From NCBI RefSeq assembly GCF_029867415.1, contig NW_026705179.1, positions 496,001 through 560,000 on the forward strand: a stretch of DNA of 64,000 nucleotides. The letters are read 5' to 3'. Numbering within the stretch: position 1 is the first letter of the stretch; each line of letters opens with the position of its first letter. Below the pieces are notes generated by a model. That model was not told the DNA's origin, did no database searches, and saw only the letters and a list, made by a program, of their open reading frames with translations. The stretch comes from Vicia villosa (lineage: Eukaryota; Streptophyta; Magnoliopsida; Fabales; Fabaceae). The translations under genes were made by a program, and so were the position numbers. Positions 34,416 to 44,623 of this stretch are shown one piece after another.

Positions 34416-36150
34416 CATAGCTACAATTCACCCTGATAAAGCTTCATCAAAAGAAGTTGGCTCTATCAAAGATATAAATCCTATAATAGAGTGATCATCT
34501 CTTAATGTTGATCTAGTTCTTAGAGGATCATCTTTACTCCCAATGATTAACTCTTTTGGATGAGAAGCTTTAAACTTGAAAGATTTCTTGGGTTGAGTTG
34601 CATCTTCTGAACCATTTTGGGATTTTTCAGAATTTGTAGCTTCTTGCCGAGCTCAGAATTTAGAAGACCAGAAGCTAACCCAACTTTTGGGTTAGCTTCT
34701 GGTCTTCTAACTTCTGAGCTCTTAGCTTCTGAAGGTCTAGCTTTTGATCTACAAAAACCTAAATATATGCAAAACTCTCAACAGGCTCAAACTTATTATC
34801 GTCAATCATCAAATTTTACATGTATAGACTCTTCAACCATTCTGGTTTCAGAGTTATACACCCCTGTATGGGTTAGAGCGTTTATAGTATCCTAAAAAGA
34901 TACCCTTTTGAGCCTTGGCATCAAAATTCTTTAGATAGACTTTATTTTTCAAGATGTAACATGTACATCCAAACTGATGAAAATAAGATATGTTAGACTA
35001 TCTTCCTTTAAATAGTTCGTATGATGTTTTGTTTAGAATTCGTCTGATATAGATCATGTTCTCAACATAACATGATGTATTAACAACTTTTGCCCACAAG
35101 TATTTTGGAAGATGAATTTCATGGATCATGGTCCTAGCCATTTCTTGTAAAGACTTGTTCTTTCTTTCTATAGCTCCATTTTGCTGAGGAGTTATATGAG
35201 AAGAGAACTCATTGATGATTCCATGTTTTTAACAAAAATTTTCAAATGGATTATTTTCAAATTCACCACCATGATCACTTTTGACTTTTAAAATCTTTGA
35301 TTCCTTTTCAGGCTGTACTTGTATGCAAAAGATGCTAAATACTTCATATGATTCATATTTAGTTATAAGGAATTTAAGCCAAGTCCATCGGCTGAAGTCA
35401 TCAATAATGACTAATCCATATTTCTTCCCACTGATTGAAGCAGTCCTAATAGGACCAAACAAATCAATGTGAACCCGTTCTAAGGGACTAGAGGTAGAGA
35501 CAATGTTTTTAGATTTAAAAGATGTTTTATTAATCTTCCATACTTGACATGCTCCACAAAGAGCATCTGAGTGCTAGTCAAGATCTGGAAGCCCTTTAAC
35601 AAGTTTTAATTTGCTCAGTTTAGAGACTAATCTCTAGTTAGCATGGCATAATATTCTGTGACTAACCCATTTCTCATCACTCACTGACATAAGGAAAACT
35701 ACCTTATGATCAACTAATTCAGAAATATTAATTTTATAAACATTTCCCTTCCTCTTACCTTTGAAAACTGGATTTGTCAGACACATTTTCCTTCCTCTTA
35801 CCTCATGGCTTTGAAGATTGTTAATCAGACTTGGAAGATCAGCATGTTTAGGTTTTAAGCCTCTGGAGTAGTTGTGACCTTATGTCTGTATCTGACAGGG
35901 AGGCTTCTTAAGATCTTCTTAACATGGTCAAATGTGGTATAACTTTTGTTCAGAATCTAAAGGTTTGATACAAGAACTTGAAACCAAGAAAACATGGTTT
36001 TAATATCTTCATCATCCTTCATTCTAAACCTCTCATAGTGTTGTAATAGAAGGTTGGCCCTGGCCTCTTTTACTTGCTAGTTTCCTTCATAAGTAGAACA
36101 CAAAGATTTAAAGATAGTCTAAGTAGTTGGCTTATTAATAATTTTGATGT
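34416..36150 (-). pseudogene. copia-A gag, protease and integrase remnants (right half)
   Basis: Near 34440-34480 the minus strand encodes IEPTSFDEALSG, which joins the RT fragment at 5614-5748. Further right are the linker, integrase C-terminus, an integrase core block (FGPIRTASISGKKYGLVIID and SDHGGEFENN at 35229-35462), the pre-integrase region, and a gag block at about 35880-36130. Most of the protease and part of gag are missing and stops are frequent. This is the oldest layer of the stack at 1-36150. Gag is cut at about 36150 and no LTR was found to the right. Confidence 0.8.
34649..34721. repeat. 35-bp inverted repeat with 3-base loop
   Basis: The left arm 34649-34683 and right arm 34687-34721 are complementary with one mismatch (for example tagaagaccagaagctaacc versus ggttagcttctggtcttcta). 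It lies in the decayed linker region of copia-A, where related elements have no such hairpin. Confidence 0.9.
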
Positions 36151-37156
36151 ACTCAGAATAAGGTGAGTCCGCTCGGTTGCACTATCATATGTATGCTAAC
36201 ATGGGCATATGTATGTAGGTCAACTACTTGAATTAGCGTCTTATGTCGCATTGGGCATACATATATAGGCCTGATTTGTTTGTATGAGTGTACATACTTT
36301 GCCTTGGATGTATATATGTTGATTGACGGAATTCTCAATTCCACCTTTTGTCTATTTCTTAGATATCTATCACCTACAAAATATCTCAAACACTAAGAAA
36401 TAGCACAATTATGGTAGAAATTCTCTATTATTTAAATATAATATAAAAATTAATTTTAAAAAAACTTGAAATAGTAATAATAAATGCGATAACTAATCAA
36501 ATGTTTAATTAATAGTAAGTAGATAAATTAGCTAAATGAAGGCTAAGAAACGTGAAACCGGTTGAAATCAACCTTCTTTTCCTACAGGGTCTCTAATGTC
36601 AACAAAGGGGTAAAATGAGGAATCAACACCATGTCTCTTCCTCATTTTATAACTGGGAGCAAAGGAAGAAGGCATATAAGGCTTGGTTGATAAAGATCAT
36701 CTTGACTAATGTTTTGAGTATTTGGGCACCTTCATAAAACCTTAGTAGTATCCACAAGGAAGCTAGCTTCTTCCTATTCATTTTTGGAGTCATCCTATCT
36801 AAAGAATAATGGCTTCATTTTTTTCATATCCAAGCTTAAAACACAATGAAAGCAAATGTATATACCTTGACAACACAAAATGACACATCACAACCCCTTT
36901 ATCCCAAGGTTATTTTGGGCCCACACATATCCATCCATGAAACCCGATATCTCCTTAGTAAAGACAACAATTATCTAAAGCACATTAGTGTTTAGTCACT
37001 TTATAAATAAAGGTCTCATCCCATGTATAATAGTCCAACCAATTCACTCTACTCCTAACACACTATCAAACTTAGACATCAACATATCTTTTACATTTAC
37101 CTCTTTTAAATCCAGAGGAGCATCAAAGCTAGAAAATAAGAGGAGATTGAAACCAT
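36151..37156. other. unclassified non-coding DNA
   Basis: No gene or domain is recognised. There are repeated catatgtatg and gggcatacatatat words at 36190-36330. ORFs at 36153 and 36988 are short and featureless. Confidence 0.4.
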
Positions 37157-37164
37157 ACGATCAA

Positions 37165-37376
37165 CCAAAGTTTTAAAAAATAGTCGCGGTCGCATAAAGG
37201 CTTTTGTGATTTTGTTCGCTACAGGTACTACGACATTGATTACCGTCGTTGCAGTGTAAATTAACCATAATTTGTTCTTTAACATAAAAACAGTGAAAAA
37301 CAATATCAGTATCGACACCTTTCAATACTGTTTTGTTGCGACAATTTTTCGCGACCGCGAACCATTTTTTAAAACA
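37165..37376. mobile_element. hAT-like MITE (212 bp)
   Basis: The ends are inverted: ccaaagttttaaaaaatag with tcgcggtcgc on the left, and gcgaccgcga with accattttttaaaacat on the right. The flanks are acgatcaa (37157-37164) and tcgatcaa (37377-37384), an 8-bp TSD with one mismatch, as for hAT elements. Confidence 0.75.
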
Positions 37377-37689
37377 TCGATCAATAAAGCAAAGTTCACA
37401 TAACTTACTTAGACGATCTATCTGATAAATAAATGAAGTTAGAAAAGCCAAAAGCCGGTGAAAAACATGAATACAAACCAAAGAGGTAACTAAAAAAATG
37501 ATTAAAATATATATTTTTTATTTTTTATATTTTTAAGTCTTAATCTTTAATATTTTATTTGTTTTAGACCTTTATTTTTTATTTAGTACATATTTTTATC
37601 TTTTTATTTTTTTACAAAAATATATAAGTCCATCCTTTTAATATATCCTTTTATTACATATTAAAGTTAGTATCAGATACATGATATAG

Positions 37690-37860
37690 AAAAAAATGCA
37701 AATAACCAACTTTAAAAAAAATTACCCAAAAAACCAGGTTTTGGGAGAAATTACCTAGGTAACCAGGTTTGGGAGGTGCCCTACACATAGGAGCCACCTC
37801 CCATGGCGCCATAGTGTTAATTTTTTTCATATGCGCCACCCCGGGTGGCGCCATAGTGTA
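37690..37860. repeat. left terminal inverted repeat of MULE-1
   Basis: It matches in inverse orientation the two right-hand pieces 42172-42272 and 60981-61092. The block ggagccacctcccatggcgc is shared almost exactly with 42250-42272. Confidence 0.8.
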
Positions 37861-38002
37861 TGCACAAATTAGGGTTTTGTGTGAGTGGCGCCTATGTACA
37901 AATTTTGTACATAGGAGCCATATAGGGTGGCTCCTATGTGTTGGGGTATTTTTCCACACATTTTCTCAGCTGTTTCTCACATTTTCTTCCATTTTTGCTG
38001 CC

Positions 38003-38137
38003 ATGGCTGACTTGCCGATTTTTAAGAGAGATGGTCATGTGTTTTTCTATGCAGTGAAACCGCCGATTAAAATGAAATTTTGGAACATTCACTCCATGAA
38101 TTTAACCGGGTTGTTGTCAAGGAAAAAAAGATATTGA
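38003..38137 (+). pseudogene. possible N-terminal exon remnant in MULE-1
   Basis: An ATG at 38003 opens MADLPIFKRDGHVFFYAVKP and runs 44 codons to a stop. It lies just inside the terminal repeat, where MULE genes often start. No domain is recognised and no continuation was found. Confidence 0.3.
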
Positions 38138-38209
38138 TAGAAAACATTCATTCATTAATTAAAAAGGTACATTAAAAGTCACTAACAGAAAATAAGAAAA
38201 CTAAAACAT

Positions 38210-38625
38210 CTAAGAAATTACAACGATTAAAACAATGTCATCTGTTCCATGCATCATTCGAGTGCAATCCACGTCGTATTCCACATTCTCCCACCAACGT
38301 TCCCTTTCTCCGATCACAACACCACCCCTTGTTCTAAGCCTCTTGATACTTCTTATCTCTTCGCCGGGTTGGTACTCCCTTTCCAAAAACCTCAAGAGAG
38401 TCCTCTTGAGTTGGGCCACGAAATTGATATTCCAAAACATTACCGGCATGGGGGTTTGACAAGAGAGTATATGACATGCCCGTTCCTTCTGGGGTTCTCT
38501 GGTTCATAGTCAAGACGCTTCTTTGGTGGCGTGGGCTCTGATTTCCTGTGCGATGCGTCTGGCCTAATGCAAGCTCTCATTATTGTGTTTGTGTTTGGTG
38601 TTTGTGTTTTTGTGAATGCATTCAA
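38210..38625 (-). pseudogene. small unrecognised MULE-1 protein
   Basis: Two overlapping open pieces, 38440-38625 and 38210-38449, read as one protein of about 135 residues across a single frame change near 38445. The first has KSEPTPPKKRLDYEPENPRR. The second has FVAQLKRTLLRFLEREYQPG then SIKRLRTRGGVVIGERERWW. It is basic, with no membrane segment and no family that I recognise. It is on the same strand as the transposase and could be an accessory protein of the element; that is inference from position only. Confidence 0.45.
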
Positions 38626-38829
38626 CCATAGGAACCCCTAATTTATAATAGTACTGGATAGAAAAGGAGTATTGTTGCGTACTATATACAAGCACGCCTA
38701 ACTTGTATGATAAATGCAAGCACACTAATCAACGCCTGACTTGACGGGACTAGACAAAAGCACGCGTATTTGACTGTCCAAAATACAGACTGACAGTATG
38801 GGACATGAAGATAGCTTCACTACAAGACA

Positions 38830-39000
38830 AATACATGAGTAGTTGATTTAATTAAATATAGTACAATACATAACTAGTTGGTTTAATAAAAGATAGAACA
38901 AATACATGAAATACTAGTTGATTTAATAAAAGATAATACAAATACATAAGTAGTACAAATACAAATATAAATACGTTAGTACAAATACAACTACAAAAAC
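38830..39000. repeat. degenerate tandem repeat
   Basis: Copies of a motif of about 55 bp (gttgatttaataaaagata, acaaatacat) are followed by tagtacaaatac units, near the 3' side of the transposase remnant. Confidence 0.65.
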
Positions 39001-40035
39001 ATAAGTAGTGCAAACCATGACATACAATTAATTGTTGGTGGAGGTTGCTCCACGATTAGGACAGGTATTTTATTGTGCCTGACTTGACGACATATGCCAC
39101 ACTTTCTTACTATTTTCTCATGATCATCCATTTCGGTTCTGATGCGTGTGCTGTTGGGTCGACTTTGTTTCTTTCGCCGCATGTTGTCATTATGCTAAAC
39201 CACGTCCCCCCATACGCAGACCAATAATCCTCCTTTGCCATCACTTGAAATGCATTGTTGTACATCCGAGCAAGGTCTCCGCTTTGTAAATAGGAGATAA
39301 AAGTGCTAAGGGATCTTGGTGCGTATACGAACATGCTGCTATTACATGAGAACAGGGCATGCGAAAGGCTTGAAACTTTCCGCAGTCGCACCACCCTTCG
39401 TCTGTAAGAACCCTGTATTATTGTCTTGGAAGGTCCTCGTTATGGTCAATTGTTTCTTTGACACTGAAGGTCCGGTTGAATCGGTCGAAAGATGTAACAT
39501 TGTGGCTGTTGGCTTTGGCAGATTGCTCTTTCATGAATTTGACGCAGGTTTCGCTGAATACTTGTCCGGTTTCTAAAACTGCACTCCACCGCTCACCTCT
39601 TCTTGCGAAAAGAGAAGCCATCCTATAGTAGGTTTCTTGCACCAAGGCAGTAATCGGAAGGTGTTTGATGCCCTTAAATACTCCGTTCATAGACTCCACA
39701 AGATTTGTAGTCATGTGCCCCCATCGTTGCCCGTTGTCGTAGGATCTGGTCCATTTCTCTCTAGCTAGATTATCTATCCATCTGCCTGCATCAGGATTTG
39801 ACAATACGATTTCATGTCGATAATATTGGAACGTCGGTTGAGTTAATGCATATCCAGCATTGACAAGAGTCTTCCGAAGAACCTTATCCCTTATCTCTCG
39901 CATGAAATTTTGTGCGATATGTCGAATATAATAAACATGCGTTGAAGGTGGGTTTTGCCAACCATTTTCTGGATTGTTGTACGCACTCTCGATGGAAGCA
40001 TGCCTATCTGAAATCAAACAGAGCCCAGTTGGGGA
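38991..40035 (-). pseudogene. mudrA-type MULE transposase, C-terminal half
   Basis: The minus strand from about 40035 encodes LCLISDRHASIESAYNNPEN, a catalytic-core block of MULE transposases. It then has HVYYIRHIAQNF, RWGHMTTNLVESMNGVFKGI and an R/E-rich stretch. After a frame change (39110-39394) come SLSTFISY and MYNNAFQVMAKEDYWSAYGG, the tail after the SWIM finger. Then RRKKQSRPNSTRIRTEMD and a decayed zinc knuckle (CGICRQ...HN) follow, ending near 38991. The N-terminal half, including the first catalytic aspartate, is absent: the sequence switches near 40040 to a PMD gene on the other strand. Confidence 0.85.
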
Positions 40036-40049
40036 GCAACGTGTGTCCG

Positions 40050-41963
40050 AAGATTTCTGAGAAAGAAACCCCAACCTCCAGCAGTTTCTCCTCCCACACG
40101 TTTCATCTTCCAACAGGTGAGTGTACAATAACTCTCGAGGATGTCTATATGTTGCTTGGTCTGCCCATTGATGGGAAGGTTGTTAATGGAAGTGTTCAAC
40201 ATGCAAATGAACTATGTGAGAAGGTGTTGGGAAAGGACCTGATTGTGACGATTCAAGGTTCAAGAGGCCAGGGTATCAGTCTAGCTTCCCTTAGAGATTA
40301 TTATGACGAACTTAATTTGGACGACAACTCTACTGAGGAGCAAATTTTTCTTAAAACTAAGGTTTATATCATGTTAATGTTTGATAACCTCTTATTTCCA
40401 GAGTCGATAGGTAACACTGTCAACTTTTTTTATTTAAGTCTATTTGATAGCATCGGCAAAATAAGAAAGTATAGTTGGGAGTCTGCCGTTTTGGCCATGT
40501 TATATCAATCTCTCTATAAGAACGCATACGAAGACACTTGTACATTCTATGGATGCGCATTCCTTCTATATGTATGGGGTTAATGGAGAATGCCAACACT
40601 ATCTCCTGCAGGCAGGGACAACTACACGTTCCCTTATGCAACAAGGTAAGTCTTTTTCAATTTGCTAACTCTTTTTTAAAAAAAATCTGAAATAACATGT
40701 TTGCTCTTTTTTTGTTTTAGGTTTTGTGGTCCTCGGTTGAATTACAACAGAAATCCAAGGGGGAATATTATATTGTATCGGCAACTATTGGATCACCTCC
40801 GAGCTCAAGATGTATTACCACTAAACTTCTTTATGATGTGTATATATGTATTACAAACCATCTTCCAAATAATATATTATATTCTTTTTTCCTATGCAGT
40901 TTAATTGAAGAACATACTTAGGGCTCGAACATGAGCCCAACGCCCGTGACCAAGAAGTTTGGGCTGCGGTAACACCTATCATAAGGTTCAACATTGTGGA
41001 GATGCACCATGCTGACCGTGTGAGACTCCAATTTGGCATGCATCAACCGATCCCGGATCCCCCCACTGATTTGGGTTGTTGGCATCTGAAAAGAGTGAAT
41101 CACCAATGGGATCACTAAGATTGGAAATCATTCGCACCTGAATGTTGTGAGATGTGAAAGCAGTGTCGCCGCTATATGCTCTAGTTCCCCGTTTCCCAAC
41201 TTCCGATGTATCCAACTGAAGATTATGTGAATTGGTATAGATCAGTCACAACCCCTAAAATGTATGTGTCCGACCCTTACTACTTACACGACCCCCGCCA
41301 ACAGCAATACAACCAACAGCCACCCCAACAACACCAACATAGTCAACAACGTAACCAAGCCAACATAGCCTTCACCAAACACAGTACCAACACCACCAGA
41401 CCTCCGAACACCCTTACCGTGAAGAGTAACAAACGCCCTACCAAAATCAACCCAGCCAACAACAGTCTTGGGGCTTCACCCAACAGCACCACGACGCGGG
41501 CCCCTCCACTAGGCAACCCAGCCAACGTCACTCCTGGGGCTTCACCCAACAGCACAACGACGCGGGCCCCTCTACTAGGCAACCCAGCTCCGACATGGGC
41601 CTATATGATGAATACGACCCAAACGAGCAAATGATCCCGCAATCGTCACGTTACCATAGCTCCCAACAATCACAACAACAACAATATGGCTACACCACAC
41701 CCCAACAAACAATGCCTTTTTTCCAAGGCAACTCAAGCGCTGGATTTTACCGACCATATGAGACGACCCCACCACCACGACAAATCTTTGAGGGCATGGG
41801 GACCCGACTATTTGACTGTAGGATTGAAGACTACATGTCCAACGAGCGCATGGAGGGGCTAATTCGAGGCCCACCTACCCAAACACAACGAGAACATCCA
41901 AGGACTAGGGGGTTGTCGACCACCTTCCCAACGGATCCGAACAATGCCTTCTTGCGGAACTGA
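40050..41963 (+). pseudogene. plant mobile domain (PMD) gene carried by MULE-1
   Basis: Exon 1 (about 40050-40645) encodes HTFHLPTGECTITLEDVYML, LGLPIDGKVVNG and later SWESAVLAMLYQSLYKNA, the core of the PMD found in MAIN/MAIL1-like proteins and in MULE-carried genes. A TAA at about 40581 interrupts it. An intron with GT-AG ends is likely at 40646-40720. Exon 2 has FCGPRLNYNRN and YRQLLDHLRAQD. Further on are MHHADRVRLQFGMHQPIPD (near 41010), EDYVNWYRS, then a Q/N/P/T-rich tail with a short duplicated segment (GASPNSTTTRAP) to 41963. The N-terminus is missing at the chimeric junction with the transposase. It is non-functional as it stands. Confidence 0.8.
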
Positions 41964-42171
41964 TGGTCATAAGGGTCGCGATTAGAATAATTTTAATGTT
42001 TTTTAAAAATATATTCCCGTATTTCTCGTATTTGTAAAGTTTTTCCCGTATTTCTAGTTGTAATGCATCGTCTTATATCATTAATATATATTCCCATAAT
42101 TCTAATTATTTATTTAGTAGATTTTTTTTAAATATTAAAAACAAAAACAAAAAAATTGAAGCACATTGGCG

Positions 42172-42272
42172 CCACCCGAGGTGGCTTAAAAAACTCCTCT
42201 TACACTATGGCGCCACCTGGGGTGGCGCATATGACCAAAAAATTACACTATGACGCCATGGGAGGTGGCTCC
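42172..42272. repeat. right terminal repeat of MULE-1, inner piece
   Basis: It contains ggcgccacctggggtggcgc and ends gggaggtggctcc. The last nine bases (ggtggctcc) are the TSD of MULE-2 and recur at 60981-60989, where the terminal repeat continues. Confidence 0.85.
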
Positions 42273-42429
42273 GGGTCAAGTTACTGTGCATAGAGAATAA
42301 TCTATGCACCATGCATAGAATAATCTCTGCCCTTGGATCAACATTTTAATCTAACGGTGAATATTAGGCATATATAAGACATTTGGTAAAGAGGAAACCT
42401 AATCTCATTCTCTCGCTCTCTCACGATTT

Positions 42430-42605
42430 TGGGGCTTCGGAATCTCTCTCTCTCTCTCTCTCTCGTCGCCACCACCATCGCACTCTCTCTCTCGCCGCCA
42501 CCACCATCGCACTCTCTCTCTTACTGCCACCACCATCGCACTCTCTCTCTCTCTCTCTCTCTCGCCGCCACCACCATCGCAGCACCTTCACCATCACCAT
42601 CGCAG
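42430..42605. repeat. CT-rich minisatellite near MULE-2 left end
   Basis: Runs of CT alternate with cgccgccaccaccatcgca, about four copies of a unit of some 30-50 bp. The right subterminal region (60733-60790) has the inverse kind of repeat (ggcggtggcgacggtg). ORFs at 42383 and 42429 are repeat by-products. Confidence 0.85.
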
Positions 42606-42607
42606 AA

Positions 42608-42721
42608 CTTGTTTAGGTAATGCATGTTGATATGTAACTTGCTGAGTTATTAATAGACTGATTTGAGTAATATGTATGAAATAGAGTAATATGTATTGAG
42701 TAATGAGTGGTCTACTATGAG
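42608..42721. repeat. 114-bp direct repeat, left copy
   Basis: From cttgtttaggtaatg to ggtctactatgag it is repeated at 43783-43896 with one mismatch. The two copies bracket the captured gene fragment. Confidence 0.95.
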
Positions 42722-42744
42722 TAATGAGTAATATGTATTGAAGG

Positions 42745-43295
42745 GTGCTGTGTTTCACAAATTGTTGGAACACTTTTTGGCTCATTTTGTTTACCCATTT
42801 TGTCAATAGATTCTTGAATTGGAGTAATATCAATTTTAGCACCACCTGTTAACAAATTAGTCATAAACAAAACATTACAAATTTGACATAAATTGGTTCT
42901 AATTAACATTGTTACTAATCACCATTAAGTTAAATAATTACCTGTCCTAGTTGGATCAGTGACCTTGGTTTGATAATTAGCTGGAACATTTGCTTCAAAT
43001 CTTCTTCCTGGTGCATGAGGATCTTCCTCCAAATTAACCTTAGATATAATTGTTCTCTCTTCCTTAACAAATGTTCTACCTGGCTCATGCTGATGATAAT
43101 GTTCTTCTCCCATAATACTTGTTCCTTGCCTTTGTGTCAGATTTCTAACTTTAGCACTATCGTAAACTGCAAAAAGAAACATAACATAAATAAAACTGTA
43201 GCTTCTTTTTATGTAGAAAAAATAAACAAGTAACAAATGATGACTTGGTGCTCCATGAATTTCTGTGTCTTGGTCAACTTTTTTTTTTACTCAAG
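42745..43295 (-). pseudogene. captured LTI65/RD29-like (CAP160-type) gene fragment
   Basis: Three exon pieces read in order on the minus strand. The first, around 43245-43290, has DQDTEIHGAPSHH. The second, about 42942-43176, has YDSAKVRNL, HEPGRTFVKEE, KVNLEEDPHAPGRR and NYQTKVTDPT. The third, about 42745-42845, has GGAKIDITPIQESIDKMG. Introns between pieces two and three (42846-42941) and one and two have GT and AG at the expected places. The VHGAP-type, EEDPHAPG and NYQTKVTDPTG...ITP...DKM motifs are those of the LTI65/RD29B family of ABA-, cold- and drought-induced hydrophilic proteins. It lacks the rest of the gene and is not part of any MULE gene, so it is host DNA picked up by MULE-2. 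Family assignment is from memory of the motifs. Confidence 0.72.
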
Positions 43296-43366
43296 AAATT
43301 GTGACAACTTAATAATTCATGTTGAGTTACACAAGAAATTGTTGAGTTACTCAAGAAAAGTAATGA

Positions 43367-43432
43367 CACGTGTGAAGTAATTACATATGTTTTTTTATCG
43401 TTTGACACGTGTTAGATAGTTTTATTTACGTG
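43367..43432 (-). promoter_or_regulatory. cluster of ABRE-type ACGTG motifs upstream of the captured gene
   Basis: cacgtg occurs at 43367-43372 and 43406-43411 (both in gacacgtgt) and acgtg at 43428-43432. They lie 70-140 bp upstream of the first recognised exon of the captured LTI65-like fragment, where ABA-response elements sit in RD29/LTI65 promoters. Activity is not shown. Confidence 0.55.
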
Positions 43433-43782
43433 TCTTGTTCTCATATGTGTGTATAATCTGAAACTTTCGGAACAGAATAGCATGCTTCAAATAGATAATT
43501 TGTTAACAAATGCTTGTATATTTTTATTTTTTCTTTGTGAATCTAGAATAGCATGTTGTATTTGAATTTGAGTGAGCAATTCTACATAAGTATCTAGGAT
43601 TGTAGTATGACATCTTATTGTAGTATGACATCTTTTTTATTGTTTATCAATTTTCTGAGTTTGACTGTTGGATAACTTTTGCAAAATAGCAGGAAAAGAA
43701 AGGTGGTACTCCGCCACCCCGGTTGAGACAAGCAAGAGTGTCTAATATTATTTGAGAAATATTGAGTAATCTGATTGATTAC

Positions 43783-43896
43783 CTTGTTTAGGTAATGCGT
43801 GTTGATATGTAACTTGCTGAGTTATTAATAGACTGATTTGAGTAATATGTATGAAATAGAGTAATATGTATTGAGTAATGAGTGGTCTACTATGAG
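43783..43896. repeat. 114-bp direct repeat, right copy
   Basis: It is identical to 42608-42721 except for one base (gcgtg for gcatg). Confidence 0.95.
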
Positions 43897-44035
43897 CACT
43901 ATTTGTAGCAAGAAAGATTGAGTAATATACATGGTTGAGTAAAGAATGTTATGTTTTGATTAATATGTGGTTTGTATTGAATCATAACATTGAGTACTGT
44001 GAAATATAAATTGAGTAATCTGCAGTAGTTCCTAG

Positions 44036-44623
44036 AAGTAAGGATTTGAATAATCTGTTTTTGGATTTGAGTAATATGTTGTTAATATTGAGTATGTTCT
44101 GTTCCTTGCTTTCTGTTCTTGTTATTGAGTAATATGTTGTATGGACATATATGAAAACAAGATCTGCGGCACGAATTGACAACAATGACCATTCAGAAGA
44201 TTTTGAGACAACAGAAGAGGAAGACTTAAATGATCGTACTGCTGCAGTTGGGACAGAAGAGGAAGAGGATGGAATTGCTGACATGAGAAATAAGAAAAGC
44301 AAAAAAACTTCATCAAGGATATTGCATAGAAGTAAGGATTTGAATAATCTGTTTTTGGATTTGAGTAATATGTTGTTAATATTGAGTATGTTCTGTTCCT
44401 TACTTTCTGTTCTTGTTATTGAGTAATATGTTGTATGGACAGATATGAAAACAAGATCTGCGGCACGAATTGACAACAATGACCATTCAGAAGATTTTGA
44501 GACAACAGAAGAGGAAGACTTAAATGATCGTACTGCTGCAGTTAGCACATAAGAGGATGAGGATGGAATTGCTGACATGAGAAATAAGAAAAGCAAAAAA
44601 ACTTCATCAAGGATATTGCATAG
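44036..44623 (+). repeat. 294-bp tandem duplication covering exon 1 of the ULP1-type gene
   Basis: Units are 44036-44329 and 44330-44623. Each has the same upstream AT-rich part and the same coding part starting ATGAAAACAAGATCTGCGGC. In the second unit the coding part has a TAA (agcacataagag), where the first reads gggacagaagag. Confidence 0.95.

Noticed and set aside
41206..41634. Q/P/N-rich ORF as a separate gene
   Set aside because: It continues the low-complexity C-terminal tail of the PMD gene and is not an independent gene.
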